Positions 23,738 through 32,560 of a stretch of 64,000 bases of DNA are shown in pieces (positions within the stretch are counted from its first letter, which is position 1; every line of letters starts with the position of its first letter). A program made the position numbers and the translations under genes. Location of the stretch: contig CAJUKA010000006.1 of the NCBI GenBank assembly GCA_910586585.1, forward strand, positions 30,887 to 94,886, written 5' to 3'. The DNA comes from an uncultured Lachnospiraceae bacterium. Its GTDB lineage: Bacteria; Bacillota; Clostridia; Lachnospirales; Lachnospiraceae. The notes below the pieces were generated by a model, which saw only the letters and a program-made list of their open reading frames with translations, was not told where the DNA came from and did no database searches.

Positions 23738-24859
23738 ATGAAGAAGGTTCGACGCAACAGAGCGGTGTTGTGTATCATCGTTGTCTTGGCGGTACTTATG
23801 AAATATTCTTTGGTGGCGCTCGCGGTGGAAACTTTGGACGGCGCGCAGAAACAGGAAAATGTGAAATCTCTTTACCAGGAATATCGCAGCCGATTGGAGG
23901 CGATAAAACAAAAACAAGATATCTCTGACAACGGTTTTGACATTCAACAGGATCAGATTTTTCCAATTGTTTTTGGCGGTTATGGAGAAGTGTCAATGAT
24001 TCCTGCCTTTGACAAAAATTATTGTCGTCTGGCGTTGTTTTTTGCAGACGAGCAGGGAGCGATTATCTACAAAACAGACCAGCTAGAGAGCAATAACCGC
24101 ATACTGGGACAGATGAAACAGCCAAACAGCAAAATTGCAGCCGTATCATTTCAGGATTTGAATCAGGATACCTTGATGGATATTATTTTGATTACCTATT
24201 GTGTCAATGACAGTGGTGCGTATGCCGGAAAAACATATAAAATTGGGGACGTGCTGTTTCAGAATGCACAGGGAACCGCTTTTTATAGAGATTATCGGAT
24301 TGCGGATAAAATTAATCGTTTTGGGATGAATAAGAGCAGCGAACTGATTGCAGCATTTGTGAGAGATGGATATTCTACGGAGTTTATGTATACATCAACG
24401 ACATTAGAGGAACTTTTGGAGAATGGACTGGAAATTATTGCAGAACAGTGCCATTTTAGAACATTTGGAAAGCTTGGCAGGCTGCAGGTGGTTCCAGGAA
24501 CGTATCATATTGCGGACTATGATGTGTTTATGATTTACTTGGTTGATGAGGAGGGGTTTATTGTATCAAGCCTTCAGCCAATGGGAAAATATGACAATTT
24601 GTATGCACTCAAGGGTATTAACTGCCGCGATATTGATGGGGATGGACTCAAGGATATCATTGTTTTGGCAAGGTACAGCTACGAAGGGGAAGAGGGAGAA
24701 CTGCTCGTGGAACCGGACTATGCGGTGTATTATCAGAGAACAGGAGGATTTTCGATAGACACAGAGATCAAAGGCACGTATCAATGCAGCGATGAGGATA
24801 CTATGGAAATACTTGTAGAGAAAGCGAGAGCTTATTGGGGGTGGGAAACAGAATCATGA
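23738..24859 (+). CDS. exported protein with two Ca-binding-like DxNxDxxxD loops, function unknown
   Basis: This 373-aa protein has a signal peptide or N-terminal anchor at residues 8-30 (AVLCIIVVLAVLMKYSLVAL). The body contains two loops resembling VCBS/FG-GAP calcium sites: DLNQDTLMDIILI and DIDGDGLKDIIVLARY. It is the first gene of a run with a response regulator (overlapping by 4 bp), a histidine kinase and another exported protein, so an extracytoplasmic sensing or partner role for the kinase is plausible. AGGGGGAGG precedes ATG. I know no named family for it. Confidence 0.75.
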   Translation: MKKVRRNRAVLCIIVVLAVLMKYSLVALAVETLDGAQKQENVKSLYQEYRSRLEAIKQKQDISDNGFDIQQDQIFPIVFGGYGEVSMIPAFDKNYCRLALFFADEQGAIIYKTDQLESNNRILGQMKQPNSKIAAVSFQDLNQDTLMDIILITYCVNDSGAYAGKTYKIGDVLFQNAQGTAFYRDYRIADKINRFGMNKSSELIAAFVRDGYSTEFMYTSTTLEELLENGLEIIAEQCHFRTFGKLGRLQVVPGTYHIADYDVFMIYLVDEEGFIVSSLQPMGKYDNLYALKGINCRDIDGDGLKDIIVLARYSYEGEEGELLVEPDYAVYYQRTGGFSIDTEIKGTYQCSDEDTMEILVEKARAYWGWETES

Positions 24860-25515
24860 TAAAAATACTGATTGTAGATGATGAAAAGCCGATTTGTGAC
24901 TTGATTGACTTAAACCTGTCTTCGGCAGGATATCACTGTACCAGTGTACAGGATGGACTCAGGGCTCTGGATTTGATTGAAAATGAGAAATATGATTTAA
25001 TTTTGCTTGACATTATGCTGCCGGGAGCAGATGGCTATGATATTATGGAATACATTCGCCCGCTGGGAATTCCAGTAATCTTTATAACAGCAAAACACGA
25101 GGTGAAGGATCGGGTAAAAGGTCTGAAGCTAGGTGCAGATGATTACTTGGTGAAACCGTTTGATGTGGTGGAGCTAGTGGCTAGGGTAGAAGCAGTTCTG
25201 CGCCGCTACAACAAAACAGAACAGCGGCTGACTGCTGGAGATGTTACAGTGGATGTAGATGCGCGGTTAGTGACAAAATCTGGAAAAACCATAGAACTGA
25301 CTAACAAGGAATTTGGTTTGTTGGTGCTTTTTATGAAAAATAAAAATGTGGCGCTGTTTCGGGAAACTCTGTACGAAAAAGTATGGGAAGAAGAGTATTA
25401 TGGAGACAGCCGCACCCTTGATTTGCATGTACAGCGTCTGAGAAGAAAGCTTGGGTGGGAACATAGTCTGGTCGCGGTATATAAGGTTGGATACCGATTG
25501 GAGGTTACAACCTAA
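24856..25515 (+). CDS. OmpR/PhoB-family response regulator
   Basis: This 220-aa protein has a receiver domain with acidic pocket DDEK, phosphoacceptor D52 (LLDIMLPGADGYDI), T in FITAKHE and K in LVKPFD. The C-terminal winged helix includes RRYNKTEQRL to the end, with LTNKEFGLLVLFMKN and LDLHVQRLRRKLGW. The start ATG overlaps the preceding stop (ATGA). It pairs with the kinase 52 bp downstream. A predicted target with 11-bp-phased repeats lies at 27813-27873. The regulon is unknown. Confidence 0.92.
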   Translation: MIKILIVDDEKPICDLIDLNLSSAGYHCTSVQDGLRALDLIENEKYDLILLDIMLPGADGYDIMEYIRPLGIPVIFITAKHEVKDRVKGLKLGADDYLVKPFDVVELVARVEAVLRRYNKTEQRLTAGDVTVDVDARLVTKSGKTIELTNKEFGLLVLFMKNKNVALFRETLYEKVWEEEYYGDSRTLDLHVQRLRRKLGWEHSLVAVYKVGYRLEVTT

Positions 25516-25567
25516 ACACCCATACCATGTACAGATATTACCATAAATAAAAGCGGGTGTACAAATT

Positions 25568-26995
25568 ATGAAATTTTCATTAAAATTACTGTTATGGACG
25601 ATTATTGTCATGGCGCTGGCACTTGGATTCAGCGGCTTTTATATTGTAAATTATGTATTTGAGACATCTTTGGCTAGAGAAGTGGGACAAGCGCTTGATG
25701 AAAGCAGCATTTTGAGCTTTGCTTTCCAGACAGCGGCTCTGAATGTGCCTGCCAAATACAGTGTATTGCCTGACAATACAGTGGAAGAGATTTCGGCCAA
25801 TTTGGCAAACGGCGGCAGAAGCAGCGGCCGCCGTTTGATTCGGATTTCTGGAGAAGAAAAGAAGGTACTGTTTATCAGCGATGGATTTGCAGCGGCTACA
25901 GACAATGAGCTGTTAATACAGACGGACGAAGTGACAAAATCCTATCGTGTGATATCAGCCAAAGAAGGGTATTATGTGCATACTTGTGTGGCGATTACTG
26001 CGCTTGACAGGATTTTGTACCTGGAAACAATGCGGGATGTTTCGGAAGTTTTTACAGAACGCGCGCTGGGATTTTCGCTGTATCGCCGTGTTACTATGAT
26101 TATGTTGGCGGCTGGTACAGTGATTATGCACTTTATTTCATCTGTGCTCACCAAACCAATCCGACTGCTGACAAGAGCGACTAAGCGCATGGCGGCAGGA
26201 GATTATTCATATAGGGCAAAATGTGTAAGCCGGGATGAACTAGGCCAGTTGACGCGTGACTTTAATCATATGGCAAATGCTTTGGAAGAGAATATTGATA
26301 AGCTGGAACAGGAAATCGAAGCGAAGGAAGAATTTATGGGGGCATTTGCGCACGAATTGAAGACGCCTTTGACAGCTATTATTGGATATGCCGATATGCT
26401 GCGATCTCATAAATTGGACGAAGAAAAAAGCTTTATGTCTGCCAACTATATCTATACAGAGGGGAAGCGCTTAGAAGCGCTTGCATTCCGACTGCTTGAC
26501 ATTATTGTTGCCAAGCGCGATGAGGTGCAGATGCAGGAAGTTTCCACAGAGGATATCTTTGCATATTTGCAGGATATGTTTGCAGATGGCAGAGGTATGG
26601 TATTTTATTTTGATTATGATAAGGATGTTGTTCTTGCGGAAACCAACTTGATTAAAACAGTGTTGGTGAATCTGATTGACAATGCCTGCAAGGCGTCAGA
26701 ACCGGGCAGTGAGATAGATGTGTATGGGTATACCGTTGAGGGGGGATATTGCTTTGGAATCAAAGATTACGGGATTGGTATACCAGAGCAGGAACAGCAT
26801 AAAATTACAAAAGCATTTTATATGGTGGATAAATCCCGTTCAAGAAGCAAAAATGGAGCGGGGTTAGGATTGGCGCTCTGTGTGGAAATATTGAAAATTC
26901 ATGGCAGTGAACTGCAAATTGAAAGTGAACCAGGTGAGGGTTCCTTCATTAGCTTTGTTCTTCCAAGGCAGGAGGGGTATACCAATGAAAAATAA
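25568..26995 (+). CDS. membrane sensor histidine kinase
   Basis: This 475-aa protein has a TM1 near residues 8-28, an extracytoplasmic sensor of about 145 residues, TM2 near 178-198, and a HAMP domain (KRMAAGDYSYRAKCVSRDEL). The phosphoacceptor is H262 in FAHELKTPLTAIIGY. The N-box is NLIDNACKAS, the G1 box KDYGIGIPEQEQ and the G2 box KNGAGLGLALC. It should phosphorylate the response regulator encoded just upstream. The signal is unknown; the envelope-related neighbours suggest cell-wall status. Its end overlaps the next gene by 11 bp. Confidence 0.93.
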   Translation: MKFSLKLLLWTIIVMALALGFSGFYIVNYVFETSLAREVGQALDESSILSFAFQTAALNVPAKYSVLPDNTVEEISANLANGGRSSGRRLIRISGEEKKVLFISDGFAAATDNELLIQTDEVTKSYRVISAKEGYYVHTCVAITALDRILYLETMRDVSEVFTERALGFSLYRRVTMIMLAAGTVIMHFISSVLTKPIRLLTRATKRMAAGDYSYRAKCVSRDELGQLTRDFNHMANALEENIDKLEQEIEAKEEFMGAFAHELKTPLTAIIGYADMLRSHKLDEEKSFMSANYIYTEGKRLEALAFRLLDIIVAKRDEVQMQEVSTEDIFAYLQDMFADGRGMVFYFDYDKDVVLAETNLIKTVLVNLIDNACKASEPGSEIDVYGYTVEGGYCFGIKDYGIGIPEQEQHKITKAFYMVDKSRSRSKNGAGLGLALCVEILKIHGSELQIESEPGEGSFISFVLPRQEGYTNEK

Positions 26996-27815
26996 ACTCA
27001 AGGGAATCCTGTTCTTTTTGTTTGCACTGGTATGTTTTGCGTTGTCGATATGGGGACCGGAGGCACTTGCAAAATATAAAGATAAAGGAATTTTAGGGGA
27101 AGCGCATCTGGAAGCAGTAGAGACAGAAGGGGAAGGATATCGCTATAAGCTCAATGCCAATGAAAAACTGTATATACTGTCTTCGTGTCTGAGAAGTCAG
27201 ACTGTTCCTGAAAGCGAACAGAGTGCACTGACGCATATAGATAATACAGGAGTGAATTATCAGGAATTAGAAGGTTCCTATGCGTTTGTCTTAAACCGTA
27301 GGGGGCCTTCCGGAAAAGAGATAACAGACGAACAGATTTATGAAACCTGCAGCAATGGCATAAATACGCTAAAGGGGCTTGGCATTCTGCCAGAAGAAAT
27401 AAAATCCGTAGAATCAGCGTCTTATGACGCGACGCTCTATTCGGCAATTGATGTGCTGGAACCGAGAAATAATGTTGCGGTCTGGAAAGTGAGCTTATCC
27501 AACAGTCAGAAAAATGCAGATAAACAAAATCGTCTGATTGATGCCTATCTCGATGCAGACGACGGAAGAATCTATGAATTTTATGTCAGGACGCCTCTTT
27601 TGTGGGAGGATATTGACGCGGATAAAATTGTGCAGGAATGGGGTACCTATATGGGATTAAATGATCCCGTTCCGTATGAGTCAGACAATCCACTGCTAGA
27701 AACAACACCTTATTTCAAAAAATATGTGTTTGCTGGAATGGGAAATGGACAGACAATTGTAACGGTTGGTTTCTATGAGGGAATCAATGAACTGTTTTTA
27801 AAAATAACACAATGA
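26985..27815 (+). CDS. exported/anchored protein downstream of the two-component system
   Basis: This 276-aa protein has one N-terminal hydrophobic segment (GILFFLFALVCFALSIWG) and then a soluble outer domain with no family I recognise. The start at 26985 has GGAGGGG upstream and lies inside the last codons of the kinase gene, so the two are coupled. It resembles in layout the accessory proteins (YycH-like) encoded after envelope kinases, but that is an analogy only. Earlier in-frame ATGs overlap the kinase and are not used. Confidence 0.75.
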   Translation: MKNKLKGILFFLFALVCFALSIWGPEALAKYKDKGILGEAHLEAVETEGEGYRYKLNANEKLYILSSCLRSQTVPESEQSALTHIDNTGVNYQELEGSYAFVLNRRGPSGKEITDEQIYETCSNGINTLKGLGILPEEIKSVESASYDATLYSAIDVLEPRNNVAVWKVSLSNSQKNADKQNRLIDAYLDADDGRIYEFYVRTPLLWEDIDADKIVQEWGTYMGLNDPVPYESDNPLLETTPYFKKYVFAGMGNGQTIVTVGFYEGINELFLKITQ

Positions 27816-27873
27816 TGCAACTTTGATGCAAAAAAGATGGTAATATGATGCAAAAAAGATGAAATTCTGATGC
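27813..27873 (+). promoter_or_regulatory. six WGATGN hexamers at exact 11-bp spacing: predicted response-regulator operator
   Basis: Hexamers start at 27813 TGATGC, 27824 TGATGC, 27835 AGATGG, 27846 TGATGC, 27857 AGATGA and 27868 TGATGC. Eleven-bp direct repeats are the binding pattern of OmpR/PhoB regulators. A -10-like TATAGA lies at 27895-27900 and the last repeat covers the -35 position, as at PhoB-type activated promoters. The likely regulator is the one at 24856-25515. Confidence 0.65.
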
Positions 27874-27921
27874 CCATATCGTGTAAGCTTACGTTATAGA
27901 TTACACGAGAGGAGCATTGGA

Positions 27922-29340
27922 ATGTACCAAAAAGATAGATACTGCAGGCGTCGCAGCCACTCTTATAGAAGACGGAACAAAAGAAAAATTGCAAGGATAT
28001 GGAAATGCATCTGTGTATTCCTGGCATTGATGTGTATAAGTGTATGTACGTTTTTTTATTTCGAAGAAACATGGAATGTCTATGCGTTTGCTCCGCCAGA
28101 AAAAACTCTGGAAGAAACAGGAAAAAAGAGCTTTGTTTTAGAAAATAGTGTGTGGGACAATATGGTGCCGGATACGATGATAATGGAAAGTATTTTGGCA
28201 CAAAAGCTTCCAGTAGTTTTTTTGGATGCTGGACATGGCGGCGCAGATGCAGGATGTATTTGGGAAGATATTTATGAGAAAGATATCAATCTTTCGATTG
28301 CCAAACTGGTGCAGGATAAGCTGGAAGAACGCGGATATCGGGTGGTGATGGCGCGGGATAATGATACCTATATTGCAAAAGAAGATCGCGTGGTACAGGC
28401 AAACGCAACACAGGCGGATATTTATGTCAGTATTCACCAGAATTTTTCAGAAGAGAGCGATGTGAGCGGTATGGAGGTTTGGTATGAAGAAAATGAGAAG
28501 CGCGACAACAAACGGTTGGCACAGTTGATTCATCAGCAGACATCAGGAATAACAGGCGCTTTGCAGCGTGAACTGCGCGGGGATGCGGAGTTTCATGTGA
28601 CAGGAAAGACAACGATGCCTTCATGTCTTGTTGAGACTGGTTTTTTGTCCAACAAAGATGAGCGGACGAAACTTTCTTCTTTGGAGTATCAAGAACAGAT
28701 TGCAGATGGGATTGTGCAAGGCATTGCATATTATTTTCAGCCAAAGACAATGTATCTGACTTTTGATGATGGACCTTCCAAGGACTATACGAACAAAGTG
28801 CTGGATATTTTAAAGGCGCGCAATGTTAAGGCAACCTTTTTTCTGATAGGAGAGAATGCGCGGAAATATCCAGATGTGGTAAAGCGTATTGCAGCAGAAG
28901 GACATACAATAGGGATTCATTGCGACAACCATAATTATGAAAAATTATATCAGAGCGCAGATAGTTACATACAAGACTTTGAGAATGCGAGACAGACGAT
29001 ATATCAGATTACAGGCGTGCAAGTCAATATCTTTCGTTTCCCTGGCGGAAGCGTCAATCATTATAATGCGGCGGTCAGAGATGAAATCATTGAGGAAATG
29101 ACAAATAGAGGATATATTTATTTTGACTGGAATGCAAGTTTAGAAGATGCGGTGCAGCAGTCTGTACCAGAACAGCTTATAGCAAATGCGTTGAGTACAA
29201 CACTTGGCAGAAAGAAAGTGATTATGTTGGCGCATGATGTGGTGCCAAATACAACTGCTTGTTTGGATGAGCTGTTGGATAGTTTTCCGGAATATCAAAT
29301 GAAACCGTTAAGCGAGGAGGTAGAACCGATACAGTTTTAA
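27922..29340 (+). CDS. membrane-anchored N-acetylmuramoyl-L-alanine amidase / polysaccharide deacetylase fusion
   Basis: This 472-aa protein has a very basic N-terminus and one membrane anchor at about 28-50. An Amidase_3 domain spans about 95-272 with zinc motifs LDAGHGGADAG (H105), the EKDINL glutamate region, SIHQNF and the late LVETGFLSN. A NodB-type deacetylase follows at about 274-465 with TFDDGPS (D282, D283), the metal-site HCDNH (H333, H337), RFPGGS and AHD. It should cut the stem peptide from muramic acid and remove acetyl groups from a glycan, both outside the membrane. AGAGGAGC precedes ATG. Predicted target of the neighbouring two-component system. Confidence 0.9.
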   Translation: MYQKDRYCRRRSHSYRRRNKRKIARIWKCICVFLALMCISVCTFFYFEETWNVYAFAPPEKTLEETGKKSFVLENSVWDNMVPDTMIMESILAQKLPVVFLDAGHGGADAGCIWEDIYEKDINLSIAKLVQDKLEERGYRVVMARDNDTYIAKEDRVVQANATQADIYVSIHQNFSEESDVSGMEVWYEENEKRDNKRLAQLIHQQTSGITGALQRELRGDAEFHVTGKTTMPSCLVETGFLSNKDERTKLSSLEYQEQIADGIVQGIAYYFQPKTMYLTFDDGPSKDYTNKVLDILKARNVKATFFLIGENARKYPDVVKRIAAEGHTIGIHCDNHNYEKLYQSADSYIQDFENARQTIYQITGVQVNIFRFPGGSVNHYNAAVRDEIIEEMTNRGYIYFDWNASLEDAVQQSVPEQLIANALSTTLGRKKVIMLAHDVVPNTTACLDELLDSFPEYQMKPLSEEVEPIQF

Positions 29341-29405
29341 AAATTTCATTGCAGTTGCCTTTCCATTCTGTTATGATGTAATATAGCGCGGAGATGGTAT
29401 TGATA

Positions 29406-29449
29406 GGTATTCGTGTTACGGCCAAAGGATAACGCGAATACCATTTTTG
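29406..29449 (+). terminator. rho-independent terminator after the amidase-deacetylase gene
   Basis: GGTATTCG.GTTA and TAAC.CGAATACC form a long stem around a 10-nt loop, followed by ATTTTTG. It isolates the gene from the cysteine desulfurase. Confidence 0.85.
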
Positions 29450-29602
29450 CGCACCAAACTGCAAGTGGACGCATATTTATTATAATATACAGTTTTGTTC
29501 GAAGCGCTGCTATGTTATGCGGCAATAATTTGCAGACAAGAGCTGCATATAGCATAAAGAGCTGCTTTTGGACATCTACAAAATACAGTTGAAGGTGTGA
29601 AT

Positions 29603-30760
29603 ATGATGGAAGTTTATCTTGACAATTCGGCGACTACAAAATGTCTGCCAGAGGTGGCAGCGCTGATGACACATATTCTGTGTGAGGATTATGGCAATCC
29701 TTCCAGTTTGCACAAAAAAGGTGTGGAGGGTGAAAAATATGTGCGCTATGCCAAAGAAGTGATTGCAAAATGCATGAAAGTACAGGAAAAGGAACTATTT
29801 TTTACATCAGGCGGGACAGAATCAAATAATATTGCGCTGATTGGCGGCGCGTATGCAAATTGCAGGGCGGGGAGGCACATTATTACAACACGCATAGAGC
29901 ATCCCGCAGTACTGCAGCCATGTGCATATTTGGAAGAGCAAGGTTTTCAAGTGACCTATCTTCCTGTCAATGCAAAGGGGGTCATTCATTTAGCAGATTT
30001 GGAGAAGGCGATGACGCCCAACACAATTCTTGTATCGATTATGCATACCAACAATGAAGTTGGATCAGTGCAGCCCATTGAACAAATCGGGAAACTGGTG
30101 AAACGTATCAATCAAAACGCACTGCTTCATGTGGACGCGGTTCAAGGATTTGGCAAATTTAGGATATATCCCAAGCGTATGAATATTGATCTGTTAACAG
30201 TGAGTGCGCACAAGTTACATGGGCCCAAAGGAGTTGGATTTTTGTATATCGACGAGGGTGCTAAAGTTCGTCCTATCTTATTTGGAGGCGGGCAGCAGAA
30301 GGGAATGCGCTCTGGGACAGAGAATGTTCCTGGGATTGCGGGGATGGCAAAGGCGATCGAGGAAATCTATACGGACTTTGACCCTAAGATTCAGTATTTG
30401 TATGGAATCAAAGAGCGGTTTGTCAAAGGTGTAAGCACGATAGAAGGCATAAAAATAAATGGACCTGAGATAAGAGAGGGAGCGCCGCATGTAGTGAGTG
30501 TGTCCATACAGGGCGTCAGAAGTGAGGTGATGCTCCATGCATTAGAAGATAAGGGAATCTATGTGTCAGCGGGAAGCGCTTGTTCGTCTCACCGGCCGAC
30601 ACCATCAGCCACATTAAAGGCGATTGGGGTGGAGAAACAGTATCTTGATACAACGCTTCGGTTTAGTTTTAGTCTCTATACGACGGAGGCGGAAATTGAT
30701 TATACAGTGAAATGCATGAAAGAACTGATACCGATGCTGAGACGCTATACGAGAAAATGA
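29603..30760 (+). CDS. cysteine desulfurase (NifS/IscS type) serving ThiI
   Basis: This 385-aa PLP enzyme frees sulfur from cysteine as a persulfide. It has YLDNSATTKCLPEV at the start, a SGGTESNNIALIGGAY cofactor loop, HVDAVQGFGK, the PLP lysine in SAHKLHGPKGVGF and the catalytic cysteine loop SAGSACSSHRPT. It lies directly before thiI, the arrangement of Bacillus nifZ-thiI, so its likely job is sulfur supply for 4-thiouridine in tRNA. The start is ATG 29603, with AAGG upstream; ATG 29606 is equally possible. Confidence 0.92.
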   Translation: MMEVYLDNSATTKCLPEVAALMTHILCEDYGNPSSLHKKGVEGEKYVRYAKEVIAKCMKVQEKELFFTSGGTESNNIALIGGAYANCRAGRHIITTRIEHPAVLQPCAYLEEQGFQVTYLPVNAKGVIHLADLEKAMTPNTILVSIMHTNNEVGSVQPIEQIGKLVKRINQNALLHVDAVQGFGKFRIYPKRMNIDLLTVSAHKLHGPKGVGFLYIDEGAKVRPILFGGGQQKGMRSGTENVPGIAGMAKAIEEIYTDFDPKIQYLYGIKERFVKGVSTIEGIKINGPEIREGAPHVVSVSIQGVRSEVMLHALEDKGIYVSAGSACSSHRPTPSATLKAIGVEKQYLDTTLRFSFSLYTTEAEIDYTVKCMKELIPMLRRYTRK

Positions 30761-30850
30761 CAGGACTGGCAGATAATGTGATAAAAAATAGAGATCATTT
30801 GTCTTTTCTGAATGGCTTATTTTGCCGAAATTTCCTATAAAAAAAGGCAA

Positions 30851-30980
30851 CCTGTAGACTTTGTTCGCAGGATAGATATTGTATGGTCACAGTTTTGCAG
30901 GCTGTGACCGTCTGGAGATAGATTGAAAATACTTCTAAGCCAGTGAAAGACACTGCCGATATTGAGCCGCCCAAGGCGGC
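30851..30980 (+). other. multi-hairpin leader between the cysteine desulfurase and thiI
   Basis: Stems: CCTG/CAGG (30851-30871), GGTCACAG/CTGTGACC (30885-30909, 8 bp), CAGTG/CACTG (30941-30955) and GCCGCC/GGCGGC (30966-30980, 6 bp, 3-nt loop). The last is followed by ATGGGGGATTTTTT, the thiI ribosome site, so it could mask translation or end transcription. I could not match it to a riboswitch class I know. Confidence 0.55.
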
Positions 30981-30994
30981 ATGGGGGATTTTTT

Positions 30995-32179
30995 ATGTAC
31001 AAATCTTTTTTAATAAAGTACGCAGAGATTGGCGTAAAAGGCAAGAACAGATATTTGTTTGAAGACAGACTTTGTGATCAGATTCGTTATGCGCTCAAAC
31101 GTTGTGAGGGGGAATTTGAGGTAACAAAGTCACAAGGCAGAATCTATGTCAATGCCGTTACGGATTTTGATTTTGAAGAAGTGGTGGAACATCTAAAGAC
31201 AGTATTTGGCATTACAGGGATTTGTCCAGTGGTTCATGTAGAGGACGAAGGCTTTGAAAGTCTGTGTGAAGATGTGATAACTTATATGGACAATGTATAT
31301 CCCTGCAAGAATATCACATTCAAGGTAGAAGCACGCAGGGCAAGAAAAAATTATCCGAAAAATTCCATGGAAATCAATTGTGATATTGGAGAAGTGCTCC
31401 TAAATGCATTTCCGGAAATGAAGGTGGATGTGCATAAGCCGGACGTGATGCTTCATATAGAAATTCGGGAGAAGATTTATCTTTATTCGTCGGTGATTGC
31501 TGGTCCCGGTGGTCTTCCGATTGGCACAAACGGCAAGGGAATGCTTCTTTTGTCAGGGGGGATTGATTCACCTGTTGCAGGATATATGATATCCAAGCGC
31601 GGAGTAAAGATTGATGCAGTATATTTCAATGCGCCGCCGTATACAAGTGAGCGGGCAAAGCAAAAAGTAGTTGATTTGGCAAGAATCATTTCAAAATACA
31701 GTGGCCCGATTGATTTGCATATTATTAATTTTACAGATATACAGCTCTATATTTATGAAAAATGCCCACATGATGAACTGACGATTATTATGAGGCGCTA
31801 TATGATGCGTATAGCAGAGACGATCGCAAAAAAGAATGCGTGTTTGGGACTGATAACAGGAGAAAGTATTGGACAGGTAGCTTCTCAGACAATGCAATCA
31901 CTAATGGCGACAAATGATGTGTGTACAATGCCAGTTTACAGACCGCTTATCGGGTTTGACAAACAGGAAATTATAGAGGTTTCTGAGAAAATAGACACCT
32001 ATGAGACATCAATTCTGCCATATGAGGACTGCTGTACGATTTTTGTTGCAAAACATCCCGTGACAAAGCCAAATCTCAATGTTATTCGTATCCATGAGAA
32101 AAACTTGGAAGAAAAAATTGATATGCTTGTGGCGGAAGCGCTTGAAACAGACGAGGTTTTAAGGATTGTATATGAATAA
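30995..32179 (+). CDS. thiI: tRNA 4-thiouridine synthase ThiI
   Basis: This 394-aa enzyme adenylates U8 of tRNA and inserts sulfur; it can also feed thiamine thiazole synthesis. It has the N-terminal ferredoxin-like domain (SFLIKYAEIGVKGKNR), a THUMP domain and the PP-loop ATP site LLLSGGIDSPVAGYMI with S187. GESIGQVASQTMQSL and the YEDCCTIF tail follow. No rhodanese domain, so this is the short Firmicutes form that takes sulfur from a dedicated desulfurase, encoded just upstream. ATG 30995 follows GGGGGA; the in-frame start at 30962 lies in the leader hairpin. Confidence 0.94.
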   Translation: MYKSFLIKYAEIGVKGKNRYLFEDRLCDQIRYALKRCEGEFEVTKSQGRIYVNAVTDFDFEEVVEHLKTVFGITGICPVVHVEDEGFESLCEDVITYMDNVYPCKNITFKVEARRARKNYPKNSMEINCDIGEVLLNAFPEMKVDVHKPDVMLHIEIREKIYLYSSVIAGPGGLPIGTNGKGMLLLSGGIDSPVAGYMISKRGVKIDAVYFNAPPYTSERAKQKVVDLARIISKYSGPIDLHIINFTDIQLYIYEKCPHDELTIIMRRYMMRIAETIAKKNACLGLITGESIGQVASQTMQSLMATNDVCTMPVYRPLIGFDKQEIIEVSEKIDTYETSILPYEDCCTIFVAKHPVTKPNLNVIRIHEKNLEEKIDMLVAEALETDEVLRIVYE

Positions 32180-32198
32180 TAGCTCAAGGCAAAACAAA

Positions 32199-32227
32199 AC
32201 CAGGTACCGCTGTACCTGGTAAGTTTT
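32199..32227. terminator. bidirectional terminator between thiI and the HPr-like gene
   Basis: A perfect 9-bp stem ACCAGGTAC/GTACCTGGT with a 4-nt loop, flanked by AAAACAAA and AAGTTTT. It can serve both converging genes. Confidence 0.75.
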
Positions 32228-32292
32228 CGATTCGTCTTAATATTCAAGACTGAATTTGCTTTTGGGATCGGATACAATGTATGTAATCCGCC

Positions 32293-32526
32293 TTATTTCA
32301 TGATATAAGGCTCTAATACACTCATGATCTCGTCTGTATTACCCTCAGCATGAATATTCAGATCGATTGGCTTAGAAAGATCTAAGCTAAAGATACCCAT
32401 GATGGATTTTGCATCAATAACGTATCTGCCTGAAACAAGGTCGAAATCATAATCGAACTTTGTAATGTCGTTAACGAAAGATTTTACCTTATCAATTGAG
32501 TTTAAAGAAATCTGAATTGTTTTCAT
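32293..32526 (-). CDS. HPr-like phosphocarrier-family protein lacking the catalytic histidine
   Basis: This 77-aa protein keeps the HPr fold signature around the regulatory serine (VIDAKSIMGIFSLDLSKPI, S41 aligns with HPr Ser46). The segment where HPr has GIHARPA reads NSIDKVKS, so there is no His15 equivalent; the only His is at 59. By analogy with Crh of Bacillus it cannot carry PTS phosphate but could be phosphorylated on serine and act in carbon-catabolite or metabolic control. It has its own promoter and AGGAGGTAG before the start. Family call firm, role inferred. Confidence 0.82.
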   Translation of the reverse strand: MKTIQISLNSIDKVKSFVNDITKFDYDFDLVSGRYVIDAKSIMGIFSLDLSKPIDLNIHAEGNTDEIMSVLEPYIMK

Positions 32527-32560
32527 TCTGACTACCTCCTTTTATTTACCTTCACTTTTT

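Noticed and set aside
30851..30980. Cobalamin riboswitch, suggested by AAGCCAGTGAAAGACACTGCC-like bases near 30937
   Set aside because: The resemblance to the B12 box is partial and the other conserved core elements are missing.
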